The notes under the pieces were generated by a model that saw only the letters and a program-made list of their open reading frames with translations, ran no database searches and had not been told where the DNA came from. A stretch of DNA of 7,909 nucleotides, taken from the NCBI GenBank assembly GCA_902494065.1, contig CABURZ010000042.1, positions 1 to 7,909 on the forward strand, in the 5' to 3' direction. This DNA is from an uncultured Sneathia sp. (GTDB taxonomy: Bacteria > Fusobacteriota > Fusobacteriia > Fusobacteriales > Leptotrichiaceae). Numbering within the stretch: position 1 is the first letter of the stretch; each line of letters begins with the position of its first letter. The position numbers were made by a program, and so were the translations under genes. Of the stretch, positions 1 to 5,942 are shown piece after piece.

Positions 1-79
1 TATACATCACTTTATAGTCTCACTAAAATAAAATTTATATAAAATTAAAAAAATTTACACAATTTACTTGACAAACCCA
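1..79 (-). repeat. Direct repeat, left copy (runs off the left edge)
   Basis: Positions 1-79 match 7133-7211 base for base except position 8 (C here, T at 7140). The sequence is AT-rich and contains TATAGTCTCACT near its left side and TTGACAAACCCA at its right end. Only one arm of the hairpin seen in the right copy is visible here; the partner arm would lie left of position 1. Read on the minus strand, it lies downstream of hpf. It has no coding capacity. It is probably the end of an insertion sequence or a MITE-like element; the family cannot be fixed from the sequence alone. Confidence 0.85.
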
Positions 80-137
80 TAGAAGCTTAACATAGTAAAA
101 AAATTTAATTAAAAATTAGTCACTTTGCAACAGTCCC
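80..137 (-). repeat. IS-end-like segment next to the left repeat
   Basis: On the minus strand this begins GGGACTGTTGCAAAGTGAC (137 down to 119), which resembles the terminal inverted repeats of IS6- and IS1182-type elements. It then continues through AT-rich sequence to the repeat. The right repeat has only GGGGCTGT at the matching place (7218 down to 7211), joined directly to the shared part. The left copy therefore carries about 50 extra bases between GGGRCTGT and GGGTTTGTC. No transposase is present. The resemblance to named IS ends is from memory and is weak evidence. Confidence 0.4.
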
Positions 138-145
138 TTTTATTA

Positions 146-451
146 CTATTTTTTATCTTTCATCATTTCTTTATATTTTCTAGCTTGTCTTGATAAAATG
201 TCTACCAATTCATCTAATGCTGAATAAAGACTTGTATCTTCACTTTCAACATTTATTGTTTTCCCTGAAGCATATAATACTGCACTAGCTTTGTGAACTG
301 GTCCTTTTGACTTAGTGTTTTCTACTGATAATGTTAATTTTAATTCTGATACATTTTCTAAGTACTTTTCTACCTTTCTACATTTCATAATTGCATATTC
401 TCTTAAAGCATCTGTTAATTTTAGATGTTGACCACTTACTATAATATTCAT
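146..451 (-). CDS. hpf: Ribosome hibernation promoting factor, short form (HPF/YfiA family)
   Basis: The 101-residue protein fits the short HPF/YfiA class and lacks the C-terminal dimerisation domain of long HPF. Members bind the small ribosomal subunit and inactivate ribosomes in stationary phase or stress. The start MNIIVSGQHLKLTDALREY and the end EDTSLYSALDELVDILSRQ (residues 71-89) match the beta-alpha-beta-beta-beta-alpha fold and its closing helix. I chose ATG at 449-451 because AAAGGAAG lies 7 bases upstream and family homology begins there; the open frame extends to 550, but only into lolD. It is the last gene of the run, 43 bp after lolD, and has its own likely promoter. The stop is TAG at 146-148, and repeat-derived sequence begins 8 bp later. 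Confidence 0.93.
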   Translation of the reverse strand: MNIIVSGQHLKLTDALREYAIMKCRKVEKYLENVSELKLTLSVENTKSKGPVHKASAVLYASGKTINVESEDTSLYSALDELVDILSRQARKYKEMMKDKK

Positions 452-481
452 AGTAACACTTCCTTTCATTGCTTCTATTAT

Positions 482-510
482 ATTATATCTCCATTTAAAA
501 ATTTTTACAA
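482..510 (-). promoter_or_regulatory. Likely internal promoter for hpf
   Basis: On the minus strand there is TTGTAA (510-505), a 17-bp spacer, and TATAAT (487-482). The -35 lies inside the last codons of lolD and the -10 lies between the lolD stop and the hpf start. Transcription would begin near 475, giving a leader of about 25 bases that includes the hpf ribosome binding site. AT-rich DNA yields chance matches, but both boxes are close to consensus and the spacing is ideal. Confidence 0.55.
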
Positions 511-1166
511 CTAAGTTTTTTATCATGCAAAAAATATATTTTTTTAGCAATACTAGCTAATTCTTGACTATGCGTGACTATTATTATTGTTTGTGCTTTT
601 TCCTTATTTAATTTTTCAAATAATTTATTAATCATTAAACTATTTTCTTCATCTAAATTTCCAGTTGGTTCATCTGCTAAAATTATTGATGGACTATTTA
701 TTAATGCACGAGCTATAGCAACACGTTGTTTTTGCCCACCCGACAATTCGCTAGGAAAAAAATTCATCCTATCAGCTAATCCAACTAATTTAAGTAATTC
801 TTTTGCTCTATTTTGTATATCTAATTTACTTTTTTTATTAATTGCTAATGCAGGAAGCATTACATTTTCTAGGGCACTAAATTCAGGCAATAAATAGTGA
901 AACTGAAATACAAATCCTATATTTTTAGCTCTAATAATTTCAATATTATCTTTTGGATTTACATTTTCAAATTCAATTTTACCTTCATATTTTGTATCTA
1001 GTAAACCTATTAAATTTAAAAAAGTTGTTTTCCCACTTCCAGATTTTCCCTGTATAGCAATTAAATCTCCTTTTTCAACAGTAAAATTTACGTCTTTTAA
1101 TATATTTATTTCTTCCACTTTTGTCTTATATGTTTTTGTCAAATTTTCAATTTTTAATACACTCAT
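495..1166 (-). CDS. lolD: ABC transporter ATP-binding protein, LolD type
   Basis: The 223 residues form a full-length single nucleotide-binding domain of the LolD/MacB/FtsE class. Visible motifs are Walker A GKSGSGKTT (40-48), the Q-loop Gln88 in FVFQFHYLLPEF, the signature LSGGQKQR (141-148), Walker B IILADEP (161-167) and the switch His199 in VTHSQ. The phrase FQFHYLLPEFSALENVMLP is typical of LolD. It would hydrolyse ATP on the cytoplasmic face to drive release of lipoproteins from the inner membrane to LolA. Its start codon overlaps the stop of the permease gene (ATGA, 1163-1166), so the two are translationally coupled and surely form one transporter. An assignment to another MacB-like exporter is possible, but a LolC/E-type partner and a LolA-like gene in the same run favour the Lol pathway. 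Confidence 0.9.
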   Translation of the reverse strand: MSVLKIENLTKTYKTKVEEINILKDVNFTVEKGDLIAIQGKSGSGKTTFLNLIGLLDTKYEGKIEFENVNPKDNIEIIRAKNIGFVFQFHYLLPEFSALENVMLPALAINKKSKLDIQNRAKELLKLVGLADRMNFFPSELSGGQKQRVAIARALINSPSIILADEPTGNLDEENSLMINKLFEKLNKEKAQTIIIVTHSQELASIAKKIYFLHDKKLSCKNF

Positions 1167-2308
1167 AAGTTAAACTTTATAGCCTCCGTAACATCTAATT
1201 TAGCAGCTTTTTTAGCTGGAAGATATGACGATAATAGTATCAGTACAAATGAAACAGAATATATTACTATATTTTCTATTAAATTCATTTTTATAGGTAA
1301 TTTTGAAATATAGTAAGTTTGCACCAAATATTTTTGTGATACTATTTGTATAACCTTTAATACTATAGGTGATAAAATTATGGATATAATTATACCACTT
1401 ATACCTAAAATCAATCCCTCAGAGATAAAAATACGAAGTATCTTAGATCTTGTATATCCACACGCTTTAAGTATACCTATATCACTTGTTTTTTCTCTTA
1501 CAAGAATATTTAAAATTATCATCACAACAAAACTTGATATTAAAAATAGCATACTAAGTATCAAAATTAAAATAAATTCTTCAAAATGAACTGCTGCTAA
1601 TAAGTTTTCATTTTCATCCGCCCATGTTTTTGCTTGTATATCATTATTAATAGAATTAATTCTATTTTTTAATTCATTTAAGGATTTAATATCGCTGGGT
1701 TTATGTACCCTAATATCAAGACTATTAATATTATCTCCAGACTCTTCCAAAATTTGACCTAACTCTAATGGAATTAAAACTAAATTACTATCATATGCAA
1801 GATAACCAGTTTTAAATATACCACTTATTTTAACGCTTATTTCTCTCCCATTAAGCGATAATACATTAAAGTTATCACCTATTTTTAAGTTCATTATTTG
1901 TGCTAATTCTTTACCTATATATGCGTAATCTAATCCCTTGTATTCTTTTTTATCTATCAAATTTACATCTAATTTATTAATCTGTGTAGCACGAATAATT
2001 GGCATATAGCTTTTATTATTTGCTTTTATAAATCCTTGAACATATAGATTAGCTACTGTTGTTTTAACTCCTATTTCATTCATTTTCTCTATTACTTTCT
2101 TATAGTCCCCTTCTTCTTTAGGAGTATAACTCACACTAATATGTGGACTTAATGTTAATAGAGAATTTATCATATTTTCTTTTAAACCATTAGATATAGT
2201 CATGGAAACAATAAACACAATTAGTGATAGGCTAACTGCGATTATAGAGATAATAGTTTGAAATTTACGCTCCCTTATATGTCTATATGCTATAAATAAT
2301 TCTGTCAT
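1163..2308 (-). CDS. lolE: LolC/LolE-family lipoprotein-releasing permease
   Basis: This 381-residue protein has the LolC/E layout: one helix near the N-terminus (about 18-39), a large extracytoplasmic domain (about 40-243), then three helices (about 244-269, 298-322, 344-362). Family signatures are SPHISV (54-59), W229 followed by NLLAAVHFEE, the conserved cytoplasmic loop REKTSDIGILKACGYTRSKI (271-290) and the C-terminal PAKKAAKLDVTEAIK (364-378). It would extract mature lipoproteins from the inner membrane with LolD. The ATG overlaps the preceding stop as TAATG, and AAAGG lies upstream. Only one LolC/E-type gene is present here, so the transporter may be a homodimer, or a second subunit may lie elsewhere. 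LolC, LolE and the single-subunit form LolF cannot be told apart by eye. Confidence 0.87.
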   Translation of the reverse strand: MTELFIAYRHIRERKFQTIISIIAVSLSLIVFIVSMTISNGLKENMINSLLTLSPHISVSYTPKEEGDYKKVIEKMNEIGVKTTVANLYVQGFIKANNKSYMPIIRATQINKLDVNLIDKKEYKGLDYAYIGKELAQIMNLKIGDNFNVLSLNGREISVKISGIFKTGYLAYDSNLVLIPLELGQILEESGDNINSLDIRVHKPSDIKSLNELKNRINSINNDIQAKTWADENENLLAAVHFEEFILILILSMLFLISSFVVMIILNILVREKTSDIGILKACGYTRSKILRIFISEGLILGISGIIISIILSPIVLKVIQIVSQKYLVQTYYISKLPIKMNLIENIVIYSVSFVLILLSSYLPAKKAAKLDVTEAIKFNL

Positions 2309-2781
2309 TATGCTTCTACCTTTACTTTTGCTATTCTAGATACTAATGCAATAAATAGATATTTATTGCTTATATTAAGTCTTACTATATATCTAACTTT
2401 ATCGTCTGTGTATAAAGCTAGACAATTGTCATATTTACTGCCTCCAACTCTTGTTCTCATAAGTTGAATTTTATTTACTTTTTTAAGATCTATATTACTT
2501 TTTTCATAGTATAAAATATCATTTTCTATTCTTATCTTATACTTAAAAAGTCTGTATAAATAAAATATTATATATAAAAGAAGTATAACCCATATTGCTT
2601 TTTGTAATAAATTTTGTTTAGCAAATTTATGTATTTGCATAAAAAATATTGCAACAATAATTGCTAAGAATAAAAAAGCTTTAACACAATATAGCATAGA
2701 CAACCTGAATGTATACTTTTTTTGTGTTATATCTACTTTAATTTCTGAAATTTTTTTTAAAATTTCACTTACTTGCTCCAT
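2308..2781 (-). CDS. Unknown membrane protein, two helices plus PH-like C-terminal domain
   Basis: I do not recognise this gene. From the chosen start it has 157 residues: a charged N-terminal helix (1-28), two hydrophobic segments (about 30-50 and 61-80), and a soluble beta-rich tail (about 81-157). The tail, with YKIRIENDILYYEKSNIDL and LALYTDDKVRYIVRL, reads like a bacterial PH-type (YdbS/DUF304-like) domain; this is inference from pattern only. I prefer ATG at 2779-2781 because AAAGGAG lies about 9 bases upstream. The frame is open to another ATG at 2803-2805, but that ATG overlaps the Shine-Dalgarno region and has no good site of its own. It overlaps the end of the FtsB-like gene by 17 bp and touches the permease gene as TAATG. 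Position suggests an envelope role linked to division or lipoprotein transport. Confidence 0.75.
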   Translation of the reverse strand: MEQVSEILKKISEIKVDITQKKYTFRLSMLYCVKAFLFLAIIVAIFFMQIHKFAKQNLLQKAIWVILLLYIIFYLYRLFKYKIRIENDILYYEKSNIDLKKVNKIQLMRTRVGGSKYDNCLALYTDDKVRYIVRLNISNKYLFIALVSRIAKVKVEA

Positions 2782-3076
2782 CTTTTTTTTCTCCTTTTGT
2801 ATCATCTACAAATTTATATATTCTCTCATCTTTACTAGACATATTTAACTGATTTCTAGCAACTTTTTCAATATTCTCTGTTTTTAAATTTTCTTTAATA
2901 TCCTTTTCTAATGCTTCCTTTTTCTTTTTTTGTTCTTCTATTTCTTTTTCAAGTGTTTTTGTTTTTTCTAATTCTTTTTTTATTAATCCATGTCTTTTTA
3001 CTATGGGAAGTAACAAAAAAACCGCAAAGAATATTATAAATAAAAAAATTAATATTACTCTATTTGATCTTTTCAA
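2765..3076 (-). CDS. FtsB/DivIC-like septum formation initiator family protein
   Basis: The 103 residues show a short basic N-terminus, one transmembrane helix (about 6-26), and a Lys/Glu-rich coiled coil (about 30-68). The family-type motif IEKVARNQLNMSSKDERIYKF (69-89) follows. This is the layout of FtsB/DivIC proteins, which sit in the inner membrane with FtsL and activate septal peptidoglycan synthesis. The start is TTG at 3074-3076, supported by AAGGAAG about 8 bases upstream and by the need for the MKRSNR-type N-terminus before the helix. It begins 1 bp after the nrdR stop and its 3' end overlaps the next gene. The coiled coil alone is low-complexity and would be weak evidence; the C-terminal motif makes the call good. 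FtsB and DivIC cannot be distinguished, so no symbol is given. Confidence 0.82.
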   Translation of the reverse strand: MKRSNRVILIFLFIIFFAVFLLLPIVKRHGLIKKELEKTKTLEKEIEEQKKKKEALEKDIKENLKTENIEKVARNQLNMSSKDERIYKFVDDTKGEKKDGASK

Positions 3077-3077
3077 T

Positions 3078-3536
3078 TTATTCTTCCTTTTCTTTTTTGA
3101 TTTTATTTATTATTTCAATAAAACTATCCAAGTTGTCAAACTTATTATATACTGATGCAAACCTAACATAAGCTACTTCATCAAACTTTAAAAGTCTAGA
3201 TAGTATTAATTCTCCTATTTTAGTAGTTTCTATCCCTTTACTATATTTTTCTCTGATTTCAGCTTCTATATCATCTACCATAGCTGTTATAACGTCTGGA
3301 TCATATTTTCTTTTAAGTAGTGCTCTTGTTATACTATTGTATATTTTTTCCTTATTAAATGGTGCCGTATTATTATCTTTTTTTATAACCATAATAGGTT
3401 GAAATTCTACTTCTTCATATGTATTAAATCTTTTTTTACAAAATCTACACTCTCTACGTCTTTTGATTTTGTTATTTTCCATTAATCTTGAATCAACAAC
3501 TCCAGTATCTTCGTGCTTACAAAAAATACATCTCAT
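3078..3536 (-). CDS. nrdR: Transcriptional repressor NrdR
   Basis: The 152-residue protein is a full-length NrdR, the ATP/dATP-sensing repressor of ribonucleotide reductase genes. The N-terminal zinc ribbon has Cys3, Cys6, Cys30 and Cys33 with the classic start MRCIFCKHEDTGVVDSR and the arginine-rich RRRECRFC. The ATP-cone covers about residues 48-138, with IMVIKKDNNTAPFNKEKI and the closing DEVAYVRFASVYNKF. ATG at 3534-3536 follows the EIIA gene by 2 bp, with GGGAAG upstream. No ribonucleotide reductase gene is in the window and I see no obvious NrdR box, so its targets lie elsewhere. Confidence 0.97.
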   Translation of the reverse strand: MRCIFCKHEDTGVVDSRLMENNKIKRRRECRFCKKRFNTYEEVEFQPIMVIKKDNNTAPFNKEKIYNSITRALLKRKYDPDVITAMVDDIEAEIREKYSKGIETTKIGELILSRLLKFDEVAYVRFASVYNKFDNLDSFIEIINKIKKEKEE

Positions 3537-3538
3537 TT

Positions 3539-3997
3539 CTATTCTTCCCTTGAGCTTAATATTTCATAAATTTCATTTTTTGAAGTTGCACTTAAAAGTT
3601 TTGATTTAAAATCATCTTGACGTATAAATCTTGAAATTTTAGCTAAAAGTATTAAATATTCTTGTGATAATTCATTAGGTGATAAAAACATAAAGAATAT
3701 ATTCACTTTTTTACCATCTACAGATTCATAGTCAATAGGGTTCTTACTTATACCAACAGTTAAAATTAACTCTTTTACTCCATTTGTCTTTGCATGTGGT
3801 ATTGCAAATCCTTCACCTATTCCAGTACTACCCAACTTTTCTCTTTCTAACAAATCTTCATAACATTTATTTTTATCTAAAACTTCTTCACAAACTGCAA
3901 TATTTTCAAATACTTCCTTAATAACTGCTTTTTTATCTCTTGACTTTAAATCAATACTTACCGTGTCAAGTTTTAAATAATCAACTACTTTTTTCAT
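3539..3997 (-). CDS. Stand-alone PTS EIIA protein, fructose/nitrogen (PtsN-like) family
   Basis: This is a single EIIA domain of about 152 residues. The phosphorylation site motif LGSTGIGEGFAIPHAKT holds the active-site His (residue 68 from the ATG). Later blocks ILTVGISKNPIDYESVDGKKVNIFFMFLSP and LILLAKISRFIRQDDFKSKL also fit the family. No EIIB or EIIC is nearby, so it probably acts as a regulatory EIIA of the PtsN type and not in sugar uptake; that is inference. ATG at 3995-3997 overlaps the recO stop as TGATG, with AAGGAG about 9 bases upstream. A TTG one codon earlier (3998-4000) is 6 bases from the same site and is possible, but ATG is the more likely start. Confidence 0.88.
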   Translation of the reverse strand: MKKVVDYLKLDTVSIDLKSRDKKAVIKEVFENIAVCEEVLDKNKCYEDLLEREKLGSTGIGEGFAIPHAKTNGVKELILTVGISKNPIDYESVDGKKVNIFFMFLSPNELSQEYLILLAKISRFIRQDDFKSKLLSATSKNEIYEILSSREE

Positions 3998-4581
3998 CAA
4001 AAGTCACTCCTTATTATTTTATTATAGTCCATTTGTATATTAAAATATGTACAAATATATCTTTCATATTTTTCAACTTCTCTTTGTGTATTTAAGTTTT
4101 TCTTGTCTAATTCATCTGAATATATTCCTAATTCTATAATTATCCTTTTTAAAAATCTTGCAACAAATTTAAAAATATATTCATTTGTAATACTGTCACT
4201 ATCTACACTGTCCAAGTATTCATAAATTTTTAATATAATTTCATATAATTCTTTTTCTTCTTGATTGTATGCTAATATTTTATCTAAAACATAGACAATG
4301 TATAAAGATAATTCTAATTTGTGTATATTTTGATGAAATGTTTTAAATACTTTTATTAGTCTATGTTCGGCTAAACTCATATCATTTAATTTTTTATTTA
4401 TTTCAACTTCTATATAATTTGTAGGACCTAAACTATATATTTCCTTTTTTTTACTTTTTCTTATACCATATGCTAATACCATTATTTTACCATGTTTTTT
4501 TGTAAATAATGTTACTAATATATTAGAATCATTATAGTATTTTCTATTTAATACTAAAGCATAGTCTTTTAATATTTCCAT
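3997..4581 (-). CDS. recO: DNA repair protein RecO
   Basis: The N-terminal OB-fold matches RecO: DYALVLNRKYYNDSNILVTLFTKKHGKIMVLAYGIRKSKK (6-45), the usual place where the family reads 'sD.IltlfT...Gki..vakGarkskS'. A helical region follows (about 90-190). RecO loads RecA on gapped DNA with RecR. At 194 residues it is shorter than the usual 230-260, and no zinc-binding Cys cluster is seen; only Cys177 remains near the end. The reading frame runs cleanly to a stop coupled with the next gene, so this looks like a compact form, not a recent break. The ATG (4579-4581) lies inside the last codons of the lolA-like gene (13-bp overlap). Confidence 0.85.
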   Translation of the reverse strand: MEILKDYALVLNRKYYNDSNILVTLFTKKHGKIMVLAYGIRKSKKKEIYSLGPTNYIEVEINKKLNDMSLAEHRLIKVFKTFHQNIHKLELSLYIVYVLDKILAYNQEEKELYEIILKIYEYLDSVDSDSITNEYIFKFVARFLKRIIIELGIYSDELDKKNLNTQREVEKYERYICTYFNIQMDYNKIIRSDF

Positions 4582-5039
4582 ATAAACTCTACTTTTTCAC
4601 TAGAAGTTTCAACTAATATATAGCTTGGTTTATCTCCTATATATTTAATTTTTGCATCATAATTCATAGATTTTATATTCACAATTTTTTTGTTTTTCAC
4701 TATATATAGCTTATTTCCAACTTTACTTGTTTTAGTTATTTTTTTCATTTCTTCTAATAGCTTAAATATATCATTATCTGAATTTGAAATACTTTGTTCC
4801 ACTGTTTGATTTAATCTAGGATAGTATATATGCTTCTTACCATTTTCATAAGTATATATTTCTCCTTTATTTGTTTTAGGAAATTCTACTTCAACTCTAA
4901 TTTTATCTGGTGTGTATTTAAGATTATATTCTTTTGTCTGTGTTCTACTTTTCTCATAAATTTTTGCACTAAAACTAGAATTTAAAAAATTTGAAAAACT
5001 TATAGTAGATAAAATTAAAATACTTAACCCTTTTTTCAT
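4569..5039 (-). CDS. LolA-like periplasmic lipoprotein carrier (probable)
   Basis: The 156-residue protein starts with a signal peptide: MKKG, a hydrophobic stretch (5-20), and a likely cleavage site around 24-25 (SSFSA/K). The mature part is beta-rich. The run KIRVEVEFPKTNKGEIYTYENGKKHIYYPRLNQTV (about 46-80) follows the LolA-fold pattern 'kfrwe...P....i...dGk.vwiYdp..nqv'. LolA carries lipoproteins across the periplasm from LolCDE to the outer membrane. A LolC/E permease and LolD in the same gene run support this role. Identity is not certain: other LolA-fold proteins of diderms look similar. ATG at 5037-5039 overlaps the mreC stop as TAATG, with AAGGAAG about 7 bases upstream. Confidence 0.7.
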   Translation of the reverse strand: MKKGLSILILSTISFSNFLNSSFSAKIYEKSRTQTKEYNLKYTPDKIRVEVEFPKTNKGEIYTYENGKKHIYYPRLNQTVEQSISNSDNDIFKLLEEMKKITKTSKVGNKLYIVKNKKIVNIKSMNYDAKIKYIGDKPSYILVETSSEKVEFIWKY

Positions 5040-5842
5040 TATTTTACTTCCTTAACTATTAATACAATTTTTACATTAGCATAATCATAACTTGGCGAAA
5101 AGTTTAATTCCTTAGTTTGTAAAAATTGATGCTTATTTTTAACAACATATGTACCTAACGGTATATCTTGAATGATATAGTCACTTAAACCTGATGTTTT
5201 AAGTTCAAATATATTATTTTTATTTATATCTATATCAGAATTAAAATTTTTAATAGAAAATGTTCCATTACCATTTCCACGCAATATTCCTATATAATCA
5301 TTATTAACAACAACTCCTATTTTAGAATTTTTGCTTGTTAATAACGTTACTTCTGAGTAATCTTTTGCAACCTTTGTTATTTTTCCTATCATAATTCCAT
5401 TGTATATAACAACTTGATTTAACTTTATTCCTTTAGAAGATCCTTTTGATATATATATAATTCCATCATCTTTAACGTCACTTAATATTACATCTGCTGC
5501 TATAGTTTCATATTGTAATTTTTGTGCTAAATCTAGCGTTCTTCTTAAATTTTCATTTTCATTTTGTAAGTTTTTTATTTTTTCAGAATCTAATGCACCT
5601 TTTTGTAATTTTATTTGTAGATCTTTAATATTTTCTAAACATTTATCTCCATTAGAAACAATTTCAACTTTTTCTCTAAAATCTATGGCTTTTTTATATA
5701 TATTTGCCTTGTATTCAACCATTTTAAAATTAACTGAACCTTTAAAAAGGCTATATATATTAATTATTTTATTTCTAAATATTATAACTAGTATTATAGC
5801 TAAGATAGTTAAAATGTATTTTTTTCTTACATGTCTTCTCAC
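5039..5842 (-). CDS. mreC: Rod shape-determining protein MreC
   Basis: The 267-residue protein has the MreC layout: a basic cytoplasmic tail, one transmembrane helix (about 9-22), a periplasmic coiled coil (about 68-112, including NLQNENENLRRTLDLAQKL), then two beta barrels. Conserved blocks include ADVILSDVKDDGIIYISKGSSKGIKLNQVVI (116-146), VTLLTSKNSKIGVVV (165-179) and the end-of-domain motif LKTSGLSDYIIQDIPLGTYV (214-233). MreC scaffolds the elongasome and activates PBP2. The start is GTG at 5840-5842; no ATG fits, and only a weak purine-rich site (GAAAGAG) precedes it. mreB and mreD are not next to it here. It is the first gene of the ten-gene run. Confidence 0.92.
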   Translation of the reverse strand: MRRHVRKKYILTILAIILVIIFRNKIINIYSLFKGSVNFKMVEYKANIYKKAIDFREKVEIVSNGDKCLENIKDLQIKLQKGALDSEKIKNLQNENENLRRTLDLAQKLQYETIAADVILSDVKDDGIIYISKGSSKGIKLNQVVIYNGIMIGKITKVAKDYSEVTLLTSKNSKIGVVVNNDYIGILRGNGNGTFSIKNFNSDIDINKNNIFELKTSGLSDYIIQDIPLGTYVVKNKHQFLQTKELNFSPSYDYANVKIVLIVKEVK

Positions 5843-5878
5843 AAATATTCCACTCTTTCAAAAATGTTTATTTTAATA

Positions 5879-5907
5879 ATTATACCACATTTTGTGTTAA
5901 ATAAAAA
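5879..5907 (-). promoter_or_regulatory. Likely promoter of the mreC-to-hpf gene run
   Basis: On the minus strand an extended -10, TGGTATAAT, has its TATAAT at 5884-5879. A poor -35 (TTTTTA, 5907-5902) lies 17 bp upstream, as is common with extended -10 promoters. Transcription would start near 5872, leaving about a 30-base leader before the mreC GTG. The -35 area overlaps the T-tract of the upstream terminator. Confidence 0.6.
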
Positions 5908-5936
5908 GTTCAGACACATAATATCTGAAACTTTTT
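5903..5936 (-). terminator. Rho-independent terminator after the pullulanase remnant
   Basis: The arms aaaaagttcaga (5903-5914) and tctgaaacttttt (5924-5936) pair around a 9-base loop with one bulged base. The T-run falls on the 3' side of either strand, so it can act in both directions. On the minus strand it lies just 3' of the pullulanase stop at 5943 and separates it from the mreC promoter. Confidence 0.7.
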
Positions 5937-5942
5937 ACATAT

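Noticed and set aside
68..96. TTGACA at 68-73 (and 7200-7205 in the other copy) as a plus-strand promoter.
   Set aside because: The -10 would be CATAGT (91-96) on the left and TAGTTT on the right, both poor and different from each other, and no plus-strand gene follows either copy.
80..137. A riboswitch or small RNA downstream of hpf.
   Set aside because: No convincing stem-loops apart from AT-rich near-palindromes; an IS-end relic explains it better.
452..550. N-terminal extension of 33 residues on the hibernation factor.
   Set aside because: It runs into lolD, is unlike the family, and the internal ATG at 449-451 has a well-spaced AAAGGAAG.
574..897. Plus-strand open frame of 107 codons opposite lolD.
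   Set aside because: It is antisense to a clear LolD with all ATPase motifs, has no ribosome binding site and resembles no known protein; it is a by-product of AT-rich sequence.
1380..1589. Plus-strand 69-codon open frame inside the permease gene.
   Set aside because: It lies opposite conserved LolC/E membrane helices and reads as hydrophobic antisense sequence.
5685..5876. Plus-strand 63-codon hydrophobic open frame opposite the start of mreC.
   Set aside because: It mirrors the MreC membrane helix region and has no supporting start signal or homology.
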